Notes under the pieces: model-generated
Told to the model about the DNA's origin: nothing
What the model saw: the letters and a program-made list of their open reading frames with translations, nothing else
Databases searched by the model: none
Part shown: piece after piece, positions 43,591 to 52,780 of the stretch
Numbering within the stretch: position 1 is the first letter of the stretch
Layout of the letters: each line of letters starts with the position of its first letter
Translations under genes and position numbers: made by a program
DNA from: Desmonostoc geniculatum HA4340-LM1
GTDB lineage: Bacteria; Cyanobacteriota; Cyanobacteriia; Cyanobacteriales; Nostocaceae
Direction of reading: 5' to 3'
Assembly: GCA_019359545.1 (NCBI GenBank)
Contig: JAHHHB010000041.1
Span: forward strand, 1-52,907
Length of the DNA stretch: 52,907 nt

Positions 43591-44490
43591 ATGTTCAAGC
43601 CTCGTTTTGTCCGCTTCTTTCGTCACCTCAATTGGCGCACGTTGAAAAAAACTTTTGCCAGGACAATCAAAACACGACTTTTGGGACTATCCTCGGAAAT
43701 CGCTTTCAATGCCATGTTATCGTTGTTTCCAGCGATTCTTGCTTTGCTCACAGCGATTGGCTTATTGGCAGAATCTTTACAAAACACTTTTAAACAACTG
43801 GCAACCCAACTCAGTCAAGTTTTACCCGAACAAGCTTTGGCTCTGATTCGTGATTTTGCCACTACAGAAATTACTAATTCCAAAAACAGTGGCTTATTTT
43901 CTCTGAGCTTTGTATTAGCAATTTGGACTGCTTCTGGCGCGGTGAGTACTGCAATGACAGCCCTCGACCAAATCCATCAAATTCCCCCAGAAAAAATCCG
44001 CCCTTTTTGGAAAGCCAAGCTTGTTTCTCTGGGATTAACAATCGGTACTATGTTGCTTTTGGTATTGGCTTCTTTCTTAGTTTTTACCAGCGATTGGCTG
44101 TTGGCAATGGTAGCACGTGAAAATACTTCTTTAATCTTCTTATTCGATATTTGGCAGCTGTTACGCTGGCCTTTAGCTTTAGGTATTGTTGCTTTTGCTT
44201 TTGGCTTTCTCTATCGCTACGGGCCGAGTGTGTGGAACTCAGGTACGCCAATGATGCCTGGAGCAATTTTAGCAGCTGTTTTTTGGGCTATGTTATCTGC
44301 GCTATTTCGGCTTTATGTGGCGAATTTTGGGAATTATAATAAAGTCTATGGTGCAGTTGGGGCTGTGATCGTTTTAATGCTCTGGCTATCAATGAGCGCT
44401 GCTGTTATGTTAATCGGCGACCAGTTGAACGTGATTGTCGGCGAAGATATGCGCTCAAAATCACAGTCACAATTTACTGAAAAATCTTAA
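43591..44490 (+). CDS. YihY/BrkB-family inner membrane protein
   Basis: The protein has 299 residues with six hydrophobic segments. Typical patterns: LSSEIAFNAMLSLFPAILAL, LALIRDFATTEITNSKNSGL, WTASGAVSTAMTALDQIH, MMPGAILAAVFWAMLSALFR and VYGAVGAVIVLMLWLSMSAA. The family was once called ribonuclease BN in error; its role is unsettled, perhaps in envelope or transport functions. It is read away from the peptide array, so a shared promoter region is possible. Confidence 0.92.
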   Translation: MFKPRFVRFFRHLNWRTLKKTFARTIKTRLLGLSSEIAFNAMLSLFPAILALLTAIGLLAESLQNTFKQLATQLSQVLPEQALALIRDFATTEITNSKNSGLFSLSFVLAIWTASGAVSTAMTALDQIHQIPPEKIRPFWKAKLVSLGLTIGTMLLLVLASFLVFTSDWLLAMVARENTSLIFLFDIWQLLRWPLALGIVAFAFGFLYRYGPSVWNSGTPMMPGAILAAVFWAMLSALFRLYVANFGNYNKVYGAVGAVIVLMLWLSMSAAVMLIGDQLNVIVGEDMRSKSQSQFTEKS

Positions 44491-44634
44491 AAAATATTAA
44501 TGATTCAAAAAAACTCTTAATCAGGGAATAGGGAACAGTTTTTTAGTTAAGATTTTTAATTCCAAATTCCAAATCTAAAATCCAAAATTGGTATAAAATG
44601 TCTAACGATTCAATAGAAATAAGCGATCGCTTTC

Positions 44635-45141
44635 ATGCCTGATTCTTCTTTTCGCTCTTCGATGATTGAACCTGATTCCAAAGCACCTACCTTAAAGCGC
44701 CTCCGCCAAATCAGTCGGCTGCTGGATAATGCTATCACTATTCCCGGAACCCAAGTTGGTATTGGTATAGATCCAATTTTAGGATTAATACCTGTTGGTG
44801 GTGATTTTTTGGGAATCATGTTTTCTTGCTACATCATTTTAGAAGCAGCACGTCTGGGTGTATCTAGACCCTCCTTAGGTAGAATGGTTGTGAATGTAAT
44901 TATTGATGGCTTAATAGGCGCTATCCCAATTTTGGGAGACTTTTTTGATATTGCCTGGACAGCTAACAATTATAATCTCAAGCTATTGGAAGAACACTTA
45001 AAATTTCCCACCCAGCAAAAGAGTGCAGATAAGTGGTTTATCATTGCTCTTTTGGTTGGATTGTTGCTCATCTCTATTGTCTTAGTAGCATTACCAGTGA
45101 TACTAATTAGAATGTTGTGGAACGCCTTCACTGGCACTTAA
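44635..45141 (+). CDS. DUF4112 membrane protein
   Basis: The protein has 168 residues from ATG 44635 (a HIP1 site lies just upstream). The DUF4112 block covers about residues 25-115: LDNAITIPGTQVGIGIDPIL, GLIPVGGDFLGIMFSCYIIL, AIPILGDFFDIAWTANNYNL. A second membrane segment, FIIALLVGLLLISIVLVALP, closes the C-terminus. Function unknown. It could be in one transcript with the YihY gene 144 bp upstream. Confidence 0.9.
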   Translation: MPDSSFRSSMIEPDSKAPTLKRLRQISRLLDNAITIPGTQVGIGIDPILGLIPVGGDFLGIMFSCYIILEAARLGVSRPSLGRMVVNVIIDGLIGAIPILGDFFDIAWTANNYNLKLLEEHLKFPTQQKSADKWFIIALLVGLLLISIVLVALPVILIRMLWNAFTGT

Positions 45142-45353
45142 ATTATCAGAATACAGAAGTCAGAATTAAGAATACTTTAAGACCAAAGTTTAATAATTTT
45201 GAATAATATTCAGAAGGTATAGTATCCTTGACTTTACATTCATTCTGAATTCGGAACGGCAGTTGCTTTATGCCGGCGGCAGTTCTTCTTTAGGGAAACC
45301 ACCAAGACCGCACTGCCTCCTCCTGAATTCTGAATTCTCACCTTAAATTATTG

Positions 45354-46301
45354 ATGAATCGAGGAATGAAAGATTGGTGGCAAGCCACTTTTCCTAAAGG
45401 GCGGCAAAATTTAGTTATTACTGATGCTCATGGGTATCCTGTACAAATTGCTTATGGCGAAAAAGGTAGAGGTAAACCGCTAATTCTCTTACATGGTGTG
45501 GGCAGTTGGAGCTACAATTGGCGCCACATGATAGCACCATTATCTAAATATTTTCGGGTAATTTGTTTTGATGCCAAAGGATTTGGTTTTTCAGAAAAAC
45601 CATTGTCTCGAAGAGAACACAACGGTCATCAAGTTATTGAGTTTCAAAGAATTATTCAGGCATTGTGCGATGAACCAGCAGTCATTGTAGCTGAATCTTT
45701 GGGAGGATTAGTTGCCCTTGCCCTTGCTGAAGAATATCCCCAATTAATCGGGCACTTGGTAGTAGTAAACGTACCTATCTTTACTGAACATTTACCCCAT
45801 TGGTCGATGTGGTTACTTGCCCAAACACCTCTAGAAATAATGCAAACAATAGATTCTTTGCGTTTAGTAAATCTGTTTGCACCCTTATTTAGAGAAATTA
45901 TGGCAACAGAAAGACGTGCGGTACTATTCGACCCTTCAATTCTCACACAGGAAGATATCTATTGGATAACTTACCCTTTTATTGAATTACCTGGTACGAT
46001 CGCTAAAGTTGCCGAAGAATTACAAATAGCAGCCCGGGAAATAGAAAATTGGCAAGCAAATAAGCCAAACATGCTCACTAAAATTCAAAATAATTTGAAT
46101 AAAATTCAGTGTCCCACACTAATTTTATGGGGTGAGCAAGATAGTTGGTTTCCTGCTACTCATGGTGAAAAATTACATCAGCATATCCCCAATTCCAAAT
46201 TTCAAATTTTGTCTAACTGCTGTCATGATGCCTCAACTGGTGCTTCTGAGGTACTAAACACAGCAATTGTAGAGTTTTTGCAAGACACTGGCTTTTACTA
46301 A
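45354..46301 (+). CDS. Alpha/beta-fold hydrolase
   Basis: The protein has 315 residues from ATG 45354 (MNRGMKDWWQATFPKG); ATG 45366 is an alternative. Oxyanion motif LLHGVGSWSYNWRHMI, nucleophile VAESLGGLVALALAE (GxSxG replaced by ESLGG, as in many cyanobacterial relatives), acid in LILWGEQDSWFP, and catalytic histidine in SNCCHDASTGA. It resembles haloalkane-dehalogenase/epoxide-hydrolase-like enzymes of unknown substrate. It is preceded by heptamer repeats (45143-45345). Confidence 0.88.
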   Translation: MNRGMKDWWQATFPKGRQNLVITDAHGYPVQIAYGEKGRGKPLILLHGVGSWSYNWRHMIAPLSKYFRVICFDAKGFGFSEKPLSRREHNGHQVIEFQRIIQALCDEPAVIVAESLGGLVALALAEEYPQLIGHLVVVNVPIFTEHLPHWSMWLLAQTPLEIMQTIDSLRLVNLFAPLFREIMATERRAVLFDPSILTQEDIYWITYPFIELPGTIAKVAEELQIAAREIENWQANKPNMLTKIQNNLNKIQCPTLILWGEQDSWFPATHGEKLHQHIPNSKFQILSNCCHDASTGASEVLNTAIVEFLQDTGFY

Positions 46302-46410
46302 AAATCAAAAATTCCGAGTATAGTATTTCTCGTTTTTGTGAAGCCAATCTAAAATCCAAAATCCAAAATCCAAAATTATTTGACTCTTGAGTTCTGAATT
46401 CTTCTTCATA

Positions 46411-46545
46411 AAAAGAGAGTGGGAGGAAGCATATCACTTAGCTTTCAGACTCCCACTCTACCATTTGCTACTGAAGTGGACAGGAATGTATACAGGCTTT
46501 GCTTGCGATTTGGGGGCTAATGCGTAGTTCAACAACAATGCCCAT
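46411..46545 (-). ncRNA. Candidate small RNA (about 135 nt)
   Basis: On the minus strand a TTGACA box (46574-46579) and a TATTAA box (46552-46557) stand 16 bp apart. About 130 bp downstream is a hairpin with AGAGTGGGAG / CTCCCACTCT arms (46450-46459 and 46416-46425), followed by CTTTTT. No open frame fits between. Promoter plus intrinsic terminator without a gene suggests a trans-acting or regulatory RNA. I do not recognise a known family. Confidence 0.35.
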
Positions 46546-47058
46546 ATACATTTAATATTCCTGTTGTAGCAAATGTCAAACCTAATTATTGATATTTATC
46601 TCTCCTAAAAGTCCTCTATTAATAACTTTTTGAGATAATTTTTTCTGTATAAATCACTTAGTAAACAGTGTTTTTACAAAAAAAATGCTTGCTTGGTAGT
46701 CCCTGATAACAACACCCTTGAAGTCGTTTATCTTCTATAATTTAGCCTGGTTAATCAGAATACGGTTGCCATTTTGGCAGATTTTTAACTTTCCTAATTA
46801 CTCATATCTCAATAAGTTTAGGTTACACAGTTTTCATGTATTTGAACCACATCTGTCGTCAGGGCACAGCATTGCTGTGCCCCTACCGCGTGGTCTATTT
46901 ACCTGAAAATAGCTGTAATACCAAAAATTGAAGAAGAATACAAAAAATCTCAAATCCAAAATAATATAAAATTCCTGACTTCTTAGAGAAATCAGGAATC
47001 TTAGTCACCTTAATTTAAAAAAAGTATTAATTTGACAGGCTTTTACTTTACTGTATTA
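46546..47058. other. Intergenic region with small palindromes
   Basis: No protein gene is visible. It holds a GGGCACAGC/GCTGTGCCC hairpin near 46862-46882, with CCCTACCGCG following it as in the element at 15143, and the terminator described at 46971-46999. Confidence 0.5.
46971..46999 (-). terminator. Intrinsic terminator after the gene at 47059
   Basis: ATTCCTGA (46971-46978) pairs with TCAGGAAT (46992-46999). On the minus strand the stem is followed by TTTTATATTATTTT, 60 bp after the stop. Confidence 0.55.
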
Positions 47059-47709
47059 TTAATACTGGCGTAAAATCGCAGATAATGAACTGTCTTTACG
47101 AAGATCCATCAAGTCTGCCAAAGATTCTGGGCGCGTATCCAGGTGGTGCTTGTGTTCTGCTGGTAGAACCGTCACCAAATGCTTTGTTTTAGGTAGTGTC
47201 TGCATCACAGGCATAAGTTGTCGCTGCGGCACAAAAATTGGCTGGTTTTTGGGAAGACGCGGTTCCAGTCTTGTGTAGCGGGCTTCTGCTAAGCGTGCGT
47301 GATGGCGGTTAACCTGTTTTGGAACTTGTTGGGGTTGCGTTTTCCGGTTAAGCATTCGGAAAATCACCAAGCAACCACTACCACAACTGAGGGCGATCGC
47401 AGCCACCATCCATAAAGGTGTAGCATTACTATTCTCAGAGGGCGTATTGATTGGTTCTTCAACGATAACTGGAATTTGTTCCGGTTCTGCTTGTGCTACC
47501 TGTCCGGGATTACCTAAGCTATACAAAGCAAAAGTGCCACCCCCGATAAACATAGCTAAAGACCCAGTTAACAATAGCCAAGGATGATGTGCAACCAAAT
47601 ATATCAGACCATTTGAGCTTTTTCTCGATCTCGATTTTTTGTTTGTCAGCTCTGGAGTGGCCCCTATTAGTTGGGTTGGCTCGTGCTGTACACTCTGACT
47701 TTTTTCCAT
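47059..47709 (-). CDS. Two-helix membrane protein of unknown function
   Basis: The protein has 216 residues. Two membrane helices (HHPWLLLTGSLAMFIGGGTF; LWMVAAIALSCGSGCLVIF) are separated by a proline- and glutamate-rich loop (QIPVIVEEPINTPSENSNAT). The basic C-terminal half contains RHHARLAEARYTRLEPRLPK and ends in LADLMDLRKDSSLSAILRQY. No known domain is recognised. It looks like a cyanobacterial lineage protein. It lies 203 bp after ddl on the same strand and has its own terminator at 46971. Confidence 0.75.
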   Translation of the reverse strand: MEKSQSVQHEPTQLIGATPELTNKKSRSRKSSNGLIYLVAHHPWLLLTGSLAMFIGGGTFALYSLGNPGQVAQAEPEQIPVIVEEPINTPSENSNATPLWMVAAIALSCGSGCLVIFRMLNRKTQPQQVPKQVNRHHARLAEARYTRLEPRLPKNQPIFVPQRQLMPVMQTLPKTKHLVTVLPAEHKHHLDTRPESLADLMDLRKDSSLSAILRQY

Positions 47710-47912
47710 GATTACTTTCAGATTTGTACCCCTCTAGTCCATAAATTGTACTGGAGGAGCTAAGCATCAGGTATCCGTAACAAAAGTTCAGATTTGAGTA
47801 ACTTTTTTGTAAAACAAAGGCTACTAAATATGGCTAACTTTTGCCCAAATTCTGTATTTGTTGCTACTTTTTACTGTAATCAGAAAGTAAATCAGCGAGC
47901 TGATTTTTTTTG

Positions 47913-49013
47913 TTAGCTAGGAGAATGTCTTTCAACAGCAAGTTGAATTAATCTATCAACTAATTCTGGAAAAGAAACTCCACTATGCGCCCAGAGTTGA
48001 GGATACATACTAGTTGCAGTAAAGCCTGGTAAGGTGTTGATTTCGTTAATCAAAACTTCTTGTGTGGCTTCCACGTAGAAAAAATCTACCCTTGCCAACC
48101 CTGCCGCGTCAACAGCGCCAAAAGCTTGTAAAGCCATGTCCTGAATTTGACGAGCGATGGCATCTGGAATCGGTGCTGGTATCAGTAAATCTGCCCTACC
48201 TTCAGTATATTTAGTTTCATAATCATAAAAATCGCTATCATATGTAATCTCTCCAACGACAGAGGCTTGGGGTTGGTCATTACCTAAAACGGCACACTCT
48301 ACTTCTCTGGCTACCACACCAGCTTCTACAACTAGCCGTCGGTCATAACTAGCGGCATTATCTAAAGCAGCCTCTAATTCTGGGCGCGATCGCACTTTAG
48401 CAATGCCCACTGATGAACCTAAATTAGCAGGCTTAACAAAAGCAGGATAACCTAATGTTGCTTCGATTTCATCACACAGTTTCGGAAATACACAAGGATT
48501 AGACCAAACTTGCGCCCTAGTTATTGCCTTGTATTTCACCTGTGGTAGTCCCGCTTGCTCAAACGCCATTTTCATGGCAATTTTATCCATCCCCATAGCC
48601 GAACCTAACACCCCAGAACCCACAAAAGGCACTTGCATCAAGGTGAGTAACCCTTGAATTGTCCCGTCTTCACCGTTAGGGCCGTGGAGAATTGGAAACC
48701 AAACATCCACCTCCGCAACTTGAGAGGGTGATTGCCATTGGCTGAGGGTTTGGGTTTGAGGGTTGGATGTCAGATGTCCTCCAGAACTTGATTCTTGGGA
48801 TTCCAGTAACGGAACGCCGCTTCCTAAAACCTTTTGGGGTGCTTCCCCCGCCAACCAACGTCCATCTTTTTGGATGTAAAAAGGCAATATTTCGTACTTA
48901 CTAGTATTTTGCTCTGTACTTAAGGCTTTAGCGATCGCCCGTGCTGAGTTGATTGAAACTTCATGCTCTCCCGAACGACCACCAAACAATAACCCCACGC
49001 GCAGTTTAGTCAT
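47913..49013 (-). CDS. ddl: D-alanine--D-alanine ligase
   Basis: The protein has 366 residues from ATG 49013 ([20 protein letters not shown]). GAGG 8 bases upstream settles this start against a TTG at 49037. ATP-grasp enzyme joining two D-Ala for peptidoglycan precursors. Key blocks: [61 protein letters not shown] and [20 protein letters not shown]. The length is usual for the long cyanobacterial form, with an insertion [20 protein letters not shown] between about residues 70 and 90. Confidence 0.95.
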   Translation of the reverse strand: MTKLRVGLLFGGRSGEHEVSINSARAIAKALSTEQNTSKYEILPFYIQKDGRWLAGEAPQKVLGSGVPLLESQESSSGGHLTSNPQTQTLSQWQSPSQVAEVDVWFPILHGPNGEDGTIQGLLTLMQVPFVGSGVLGSAMGMDKIAMKMAFEQAGLPQVKYKAITRAQVWSNPCVFPKLCDEIEATLGYPAFVKPANLGSSVGIAKVRSRPELEAALDNAASYDRRLVVEAGVVAREVECAVLGNDQPQASVVGEITYDSDFYDYETKYTEGRADLLIPAPIPDAIARQIQDMALQAFGAVDAAGLARVDFFYVEATQEVLINEINTLPGFTATSMYPQLWAHSGVSFPELVDRLIQLAVERHSPS

Positions 49014-49330
49014 TTTCAGTACCTCAACACTCCTCAAGCAGATAGCGTATCACAACCTACAAAAGTTGCCATATTTTTCCATATTATTGTCTGTCCCAAC
49101 TCCTGGTGATTTTTGCACCAAGCTGTACTAGTGGTTTTAATTTCTGAGAAACTAAAAAAGGGAGTTCGTAATTGTCACAATCTCTAAAGATAACTCAGTT
49201 TTGACACTCCCAGAGTAACCCCATAGCAAAATGGGGCGATTGAAATCCAGAATCAAAAGTCAACAGTCTTGCAATCAAGGGCTAATTAAAAGGATTGTTT
49301 GACCTTTACCAATGCTGTTAGAATGCATCG
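49014..49330. other. Divergent intergenic region of ddl and the acyltransferase gene
   Basis: 317 bp without a gene. A GGGAGT/ACTCCC inverted pair (about 49160-49215) and a CCCCAT/ATGGGG stem (about 49220-49236) are seen; function unknown. Confidence 0.45.
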
Positions 49331-50179
49331 ATGTTAAAAAAGCAACATCTCTTAAACAAAAAACCCGGTTGGTCTTTAGATGAGCGAGATCCGAAGTTCA
49401 TCGAATCTCTAATGCCCTTGTTTAGCTTTTTGTATCACTACTATTTCCGAGTTCAAACTAGTGGTTGGGAGAATATTCAACCTGAAGAAAAAGTTTTGTT
49501 TGTCGGTTCGCACAATGGAGGACTCGCTGCACCAGATATGACAATGATGATGTACGACTGGTTCCGACGCTTTGGTGTGGAGCGACCCGTTTATGGTTTG
49601 ATGCATCCCAAAGCCTGGGACGTTAGCCCGCCCCTAGCGCAACTAGTTGCCAAAGCTGGAGCTATCATGGCTCATCCGAAAATGGCTTACGCTGCTTTGC
49701 GCTCTGGAGCTAGTGTGTTAGTTTACCCAGGCGGAGCCGAAGATGTCTTTCGACCGCATCATTTGCGTAACAAAATTTATTTTGCCGGACGACAAGGATT
49801 TATCAAGTTAGCCTTGCGGGAAAATGTGCCAATTGTGCCTGCGATTTCTTGGGGTGCCCACGATACGCTGATTGTGCTTGCCGACTGCTACAAAATTGTG
49901 AAGCAACTCCACGAATGGGGGATGCCTTGGCTATTTGGAATTGACCCAGAAGTTTTTCCCATTTATCTAGGGCTACCTTGGGGATTAGCAATTGGGCCAC
50001 TGCCAAACATTCCCTTCCCTGTGACCTTGTACACGCGGATTTGTTCTCCCATTGTGTTTGAACGGTACGGTCGGGAAGCAGCGTGCGATCGCCATTATGT
50101 CAATCAATGTTATGAATTAGTTGTTAGTCAGATGCAGCAAGAGTTAGACAATCTAATAAAGCTCTCTGCTAAGTCATAG
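49331..50179 (+). CDS. Lysophospholipid acyltransferase-like protein
   Basis: The protein has 282 residues. The PlsC/DGAT-like fold is shown by LFVGSHNGGLAAPDMTMMMY (the His...Asp active-site region, as HNGGLxxxD), GLMHPKAWDVSPPLAQLVAK, GAIMAHPKMAYAALRSGASV, LVYPGGAEDVFRP (the P-G-G motif) and VPIVPAISWGAHDTLIVLAD. It probably transfers an acyl chain to a lipid acceptor in membranes. It is divergent from ddl. Confidence 0.88.
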   Translation: MLKKQHLLNKKPGWSLDERDPKFIESLMPLFSFLYHYYFRVQTSGWENIQPEEKVLFVGSHNGGLAAPDMTMMMYDWFRRFGVERPVYGLMHPKAWDVSPPLAQLVAKAGAIMAHPKMAYAALRSGASVLVYPGGAEDVFRPHHLRNKIYFAGRQGFIKLALRENVPIVPAISWGAHDTLIVLADCYKIVKQLHEWGMPWLFGIDPEVFPIYLGLPWGLAIGPLPNIPFPVTLYTRICSPIVFERYGREAACDRHYVNQCYELVVSQMQQELDNLIKLSAKS

Positions 50180-50369
50180 CGGACTTACAGGCTAAGGGCA
50201 CAATATTTGGAAGCATCCAATTTTCTCAAATTGAGATGCTCCCAGTAATGACCATAACTTTGCTAGCTTGCCTGCACGGCATTATTAGCTCACATTGTTT
50301 AATTGTTGTTTGAGTTAACAGCCATGAGTTAATAAACTCATAACTCATAGTGACTGCTAACTTCTTTAA

Positions 50370-50441
<72 letters not shown>

Positions 50442-50584
50442 TCACCCACGATTTATAATCTTACGGTAAAGGATAGGATTTGGCAAGTACTTTTAGCTAA
50501 ATTTTTTTCTTAGATTTTTAATTATAGATTTTTGCAGCCGAAACCCGCTCTACAGGCTAAACAGAGACTTTTGCATACTAATAT

Positions 50585-51136
50585 CTACTGTAATCCCATT
50601 CGTAATTCAGCCAGACGCTGCCGTGCCTTGGCATCGATCGCATTGGCTAAAAATCTGCTCTTTGACTGTTTGCGTGTATGATACTTTTGTCGCATCCGAC
50701 AGACGGTAGCTTCCACCTCACCACAGAGTTGTTGTGCCGACAACCATTCAGCTCCATACCCCTGCACCATCAACTGCTGCGCTCGGTCTGATGTGGCAAC
50801 AATCACACGAGAAATCAAAGATTGAGCTATTTGCTGACGAAAAGACGCACACGATTTTTCAATATAAGTATCTGCTGTTTGTCCAAAATCAGTGTAATAA
50901 ACAGATAAAAGCTCTGTAATAATCTCTTTATTACTAGAAGAATTTTGATATTGGGCATCAAAAACTATTTGAGTTGCATAACCTTGAAATGCACTATAAC
51001 CAGTCATTGCTTCCACAAGTTCGCTACGTGCAGCCTCTAGTCCAACGCTATCACGGGTTTTTTTCAAGCAAGGCCAAGCGCCTATTATGTTGTAGCCGTC
51101 CACTAACAAAACGGCTTGGAGTAACGAACGGGGCAT
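50585..51136 (-). CDS. NYN-domain protein (YacP-like RNase)
   Basis: The protein has 183 residues. It begins MPRSLLQAVLLVDGYNIIGA, with the NYN/PIN acidic motif VDGYN. Further conserved acids lie in IVFDAQYQN, DTYIEKSCA and VIVATSDRAQQLMVQGYGA. In Bacillus, the YacP/Rae1 relative cuts mRNA on ribosomes. The basic C-terminus (YHTRKQSKSRFLANAIDAKA) may bind RNA. Confidence 0.9.
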   Translation of the reverse strand: MPRSLLQAVLLVDGYNIIGAWPCLKKTRDSVGLEAARSELVEAMTGYSAFQGYATQIVFDAQYQNSSSNKEIITELLSVYYTDFGQTADTYIEKSCASFRQQIAQSLISRVIVATSDRAQQLMVQGYGAEWLSAQQLCGEVEATVCRMRQKYHTRKQSKSRFLANAIDAKARQRLAELRMGLQ

Positions 51137-51280
51137 GGTTTTTAATCACAATTTTCTAGAGTTAGCAAAATTCATTCATAATTTTTATAATAATTGATGC
51201 ATTGTATGTAACACTATGTTACAAAACACAAAAAATACTCCAGGTTCATAAAACTGACCTGAAGATAGAGGTAATAACAT

Positions 51281-51311
51281 AAAACGCGCCTTTATTAAAA
51301 AGGCGCGTTTT
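51281..51311. terminator. Strong bidirectional hairpin terminator
   Basis: AAAACGCGCCTTT and AAAGGCGCGTTTT form a 13-bp perfect stem around ATTAA. On both strands T-runs follow. It ends the ATPase/UPF0367 unit on the minus strand. Confidence 0.75.
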
Positions 51312-51370
51312 ATATCAACAGTGCTGAGTAATGAGTGGGGAGATGAGGGAATGAAAAGTGTGGGAAGCAT

Positions 51371-51461
51371 GGGGGGATGGGGGAGTGTGGGGAGATTAGA
51401 AAAAAGCTTCCTAACCTCCCACACCCCCCACACCCCCCACACCTCCCACACCTCCCAATGC
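51371..51461. repeat. Simple-repeat block, inverted copy 1
   Basis: GGGGGATGGGGGAGTGTGGG, then GATTAGAAAAAAGCTTCCTA, then many CCCCACA/CCTCCCACA units. The reverse complement of almost the whole block occurs at 52497-52585. Confidence 0.85.
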
Positions 51462-51464
51462 CCA

Positions 51465-52142
51465 TCAAGAGGCTTCAGTGTGTACTTGCATCAGACGTTG
51501 TTTAAGGCGTTCGGCTTCACCCCTATCTACAACAGAACCTTTTTCTAATAAAAAAGCGCCGTCACAGTAATTTAGCTCGTCTAATCGATGAGTCACCCAG
51601 AGGGCTGTGATACCTCGACTTTTAACCAGGCGACGGACACCAGCCACTAAATCCAGCTGGCTATCTGGATCTAACAAGGCAGTGGGTTCATCTAATAATA
51701 AGACCTCACAGCGACGGGCGATCGCACCAGCGATCGCGACTCGCTGCTTCTGTCCCCCAGAAAGTGCATATATAGGACGCCGTTGTAGGCTAAGCAAATT
51801 CACCGCCCCTAGCGCCTCCTCAACTCTTGCTCTCACAGCAGCAGGTGGCAACTTTTCTTCCACTAATCCAAAAGCCACATCAGCGCCGACTGTTGGCATC
51901 ACCAATTGATGATCCGGATTTTGGAAGACAAAGCCAACGGGGTGCAAAACCCGAATTTCGCCAGACTCCGGAGCTAATAACCCCGCCACCAACCTCAGTA
52001 AAGTTGATTTACCGCTGCCGTTTGTACCCAAAAGCATCCAAAACTCACCCTTGGGAACTTCTAAAGAGCAAGAGTTAATAACTTTCTCTCCATTAGGCCA
52101 ACTGAAATTTAAATCTTTGACCTCGATGCCCACTTGAGACAT
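51465..52142 (-). CDS. ECF-type ABC transporter ATP-binding protein (CbiO-like)
   Basis: The protein has 225 residues. Walker A LLGTNGSGKSTLLRL, Q-loop VFQNPDHQLVMP, signature LSGGQKQRVAIAGAIA and Walker B EVLLLDEPTALLD. The phrase FQNPDHQ is typical of energy-coupling-factor ATPases for metals or vitamins. No CbiQ/EcfT or substrate-binding membrane gene is nearby, so the transported solute is unknown. It is 13 bp downstream of the small UPF0367-like gene, so the two are co-transcribed. Confidence 0.92.
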   Translation of the reverse strand: MSQVGIEVKDLNFSWPNGEKVINSCSLEVPKGEFWMLLGTNGSGKSTLLRLVAGLLAPESGEIRVLHPVGFVFQNPDHQLVMPTVGADVAFGLVEEKLPPAAVRARVEEALGAVNLLSLQRRPIYALSGGQKQRVAIAGAIARRCEVLLLDEPTALLDPDSQLDLVAGVRRLVKSRGITALWVTHRLDELNYCDGAFLLEKGSVVDRGEAERLKQRLMQVHTEAS

Positions 52143-52155
52143 TTGTCAACCTTGG

Positions 52156-52428
52156 TTACTCAGCAGCTAGAGCGAAAAAGCCAGGTGGTCTACCACTAGC
52201 AGTGGTTACACCATCCTTCTGAACAATCTGCACCCCAGAAATTTCACTAGCACGGACGGCAATTTTCTTCTCTGTTTTGCCCTCGCACTTTAGTTCTACT
52301 ATGTCAGGATTGCCAGAACGCATCGCTGCCAAAATTAGCTGATAGACAGCCTCAGCATCCTCTGCTGACTTACGTTGCACTGAGATCGGGAAAGCAGTGT
52401 TTCTGATGCTTAGGTCAATGGTAAACAT
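52156..52428 (-). CDS. Small conserved protein, UPF0367-like
   Basis: The protein has 90 residues. It reads MFTIDLSIRNTAFPISVQRK, SAEDAEAVYQLILAAMRSGN, KKIAVRASEISGVQIVQKDG and ends SGRPPGFFALAAE. The pattern fits the cyanobacterial/plastid UPF0367 family, whose function is unknown. It is upstream of the ECF ATPase by 13 bp and reads away from psbD. Confidence 0.85.
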   Translation of the reverse strand: MFTIDLSIRNTAFPISVQRKSAEDAEAVYQLILAAMRSGNPDIVELKCEGKTEKKIAVRASEISGVQIVQKDGVTTASGRPPGFFALAAE

Positions 52429-52496
52429 TTAGCATTAATCAAATTTAACTGTAGCACCCATTTTAGCGTCAGCTGACTGATTCTAGGGAAAAGCGC

Positions 52497-52585
52497 ATTG
52501 GGAGGTGTGGGGGGTGTCAGAGGTGTGGGAGGTTAGGAAGCTTTTTCTAATCTCCCCAAACTCCCACACTCCCCCATTCCCCCAT
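52497..52585. repeat. Simple-repeat block, inverted copy 2
   Basis: Reverse complement of 51371-51461 with few changes (CATTGGGAGGTGTGG ... GGTTAGGAAGCTTTTTCTAA ... CTCCCACACTCCC). Confidence 0.85.
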
Positions 52586-52732
52586 CTCTATCAATAGTTA
52601 AATTTTATGACAAATCCCCTAGAAAAATTAGAGATTTACACTTAATATGATTAAAGGTTAGTAAAAAATTGTAAACTAGGTTAACGACTTGGTTAACTTT
52701 CTGCATTGTAGAGAAGCTCCTGAATAGCTATC

Positions 52733-52738
52733 TATAAT
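52733..52738 (+). promoter_or_regulatory. Candidate -10 box of psbD
   Basis: TATAAT 43 bp upstream of the ATG. No good -35 stands at 16-18 bp; a TTGTAG at 52706-52711 is 21 bp away. A GGTTAAC direct repeat lies at about 52679-52698. Confidence 0.4.
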
Positions 52739-52780
52739 ACAGATACAACCTGTACTTATAACATTTGGAGATTTGCTCTA

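Noticed and set aside
44084..44266. Minus-strand gene inside the YihY gene
   Set aside because: Lies wholly within a well-supported membrane protein gene and shows no independent signals.
51371..52585. A transposon bounded by the inverted blocks
   Set aside because: The enclosed genes are an ECF ATPase and a UPF0367-like protein with no transposase, and the blocks consist of common cyanobacterial simple repeats.
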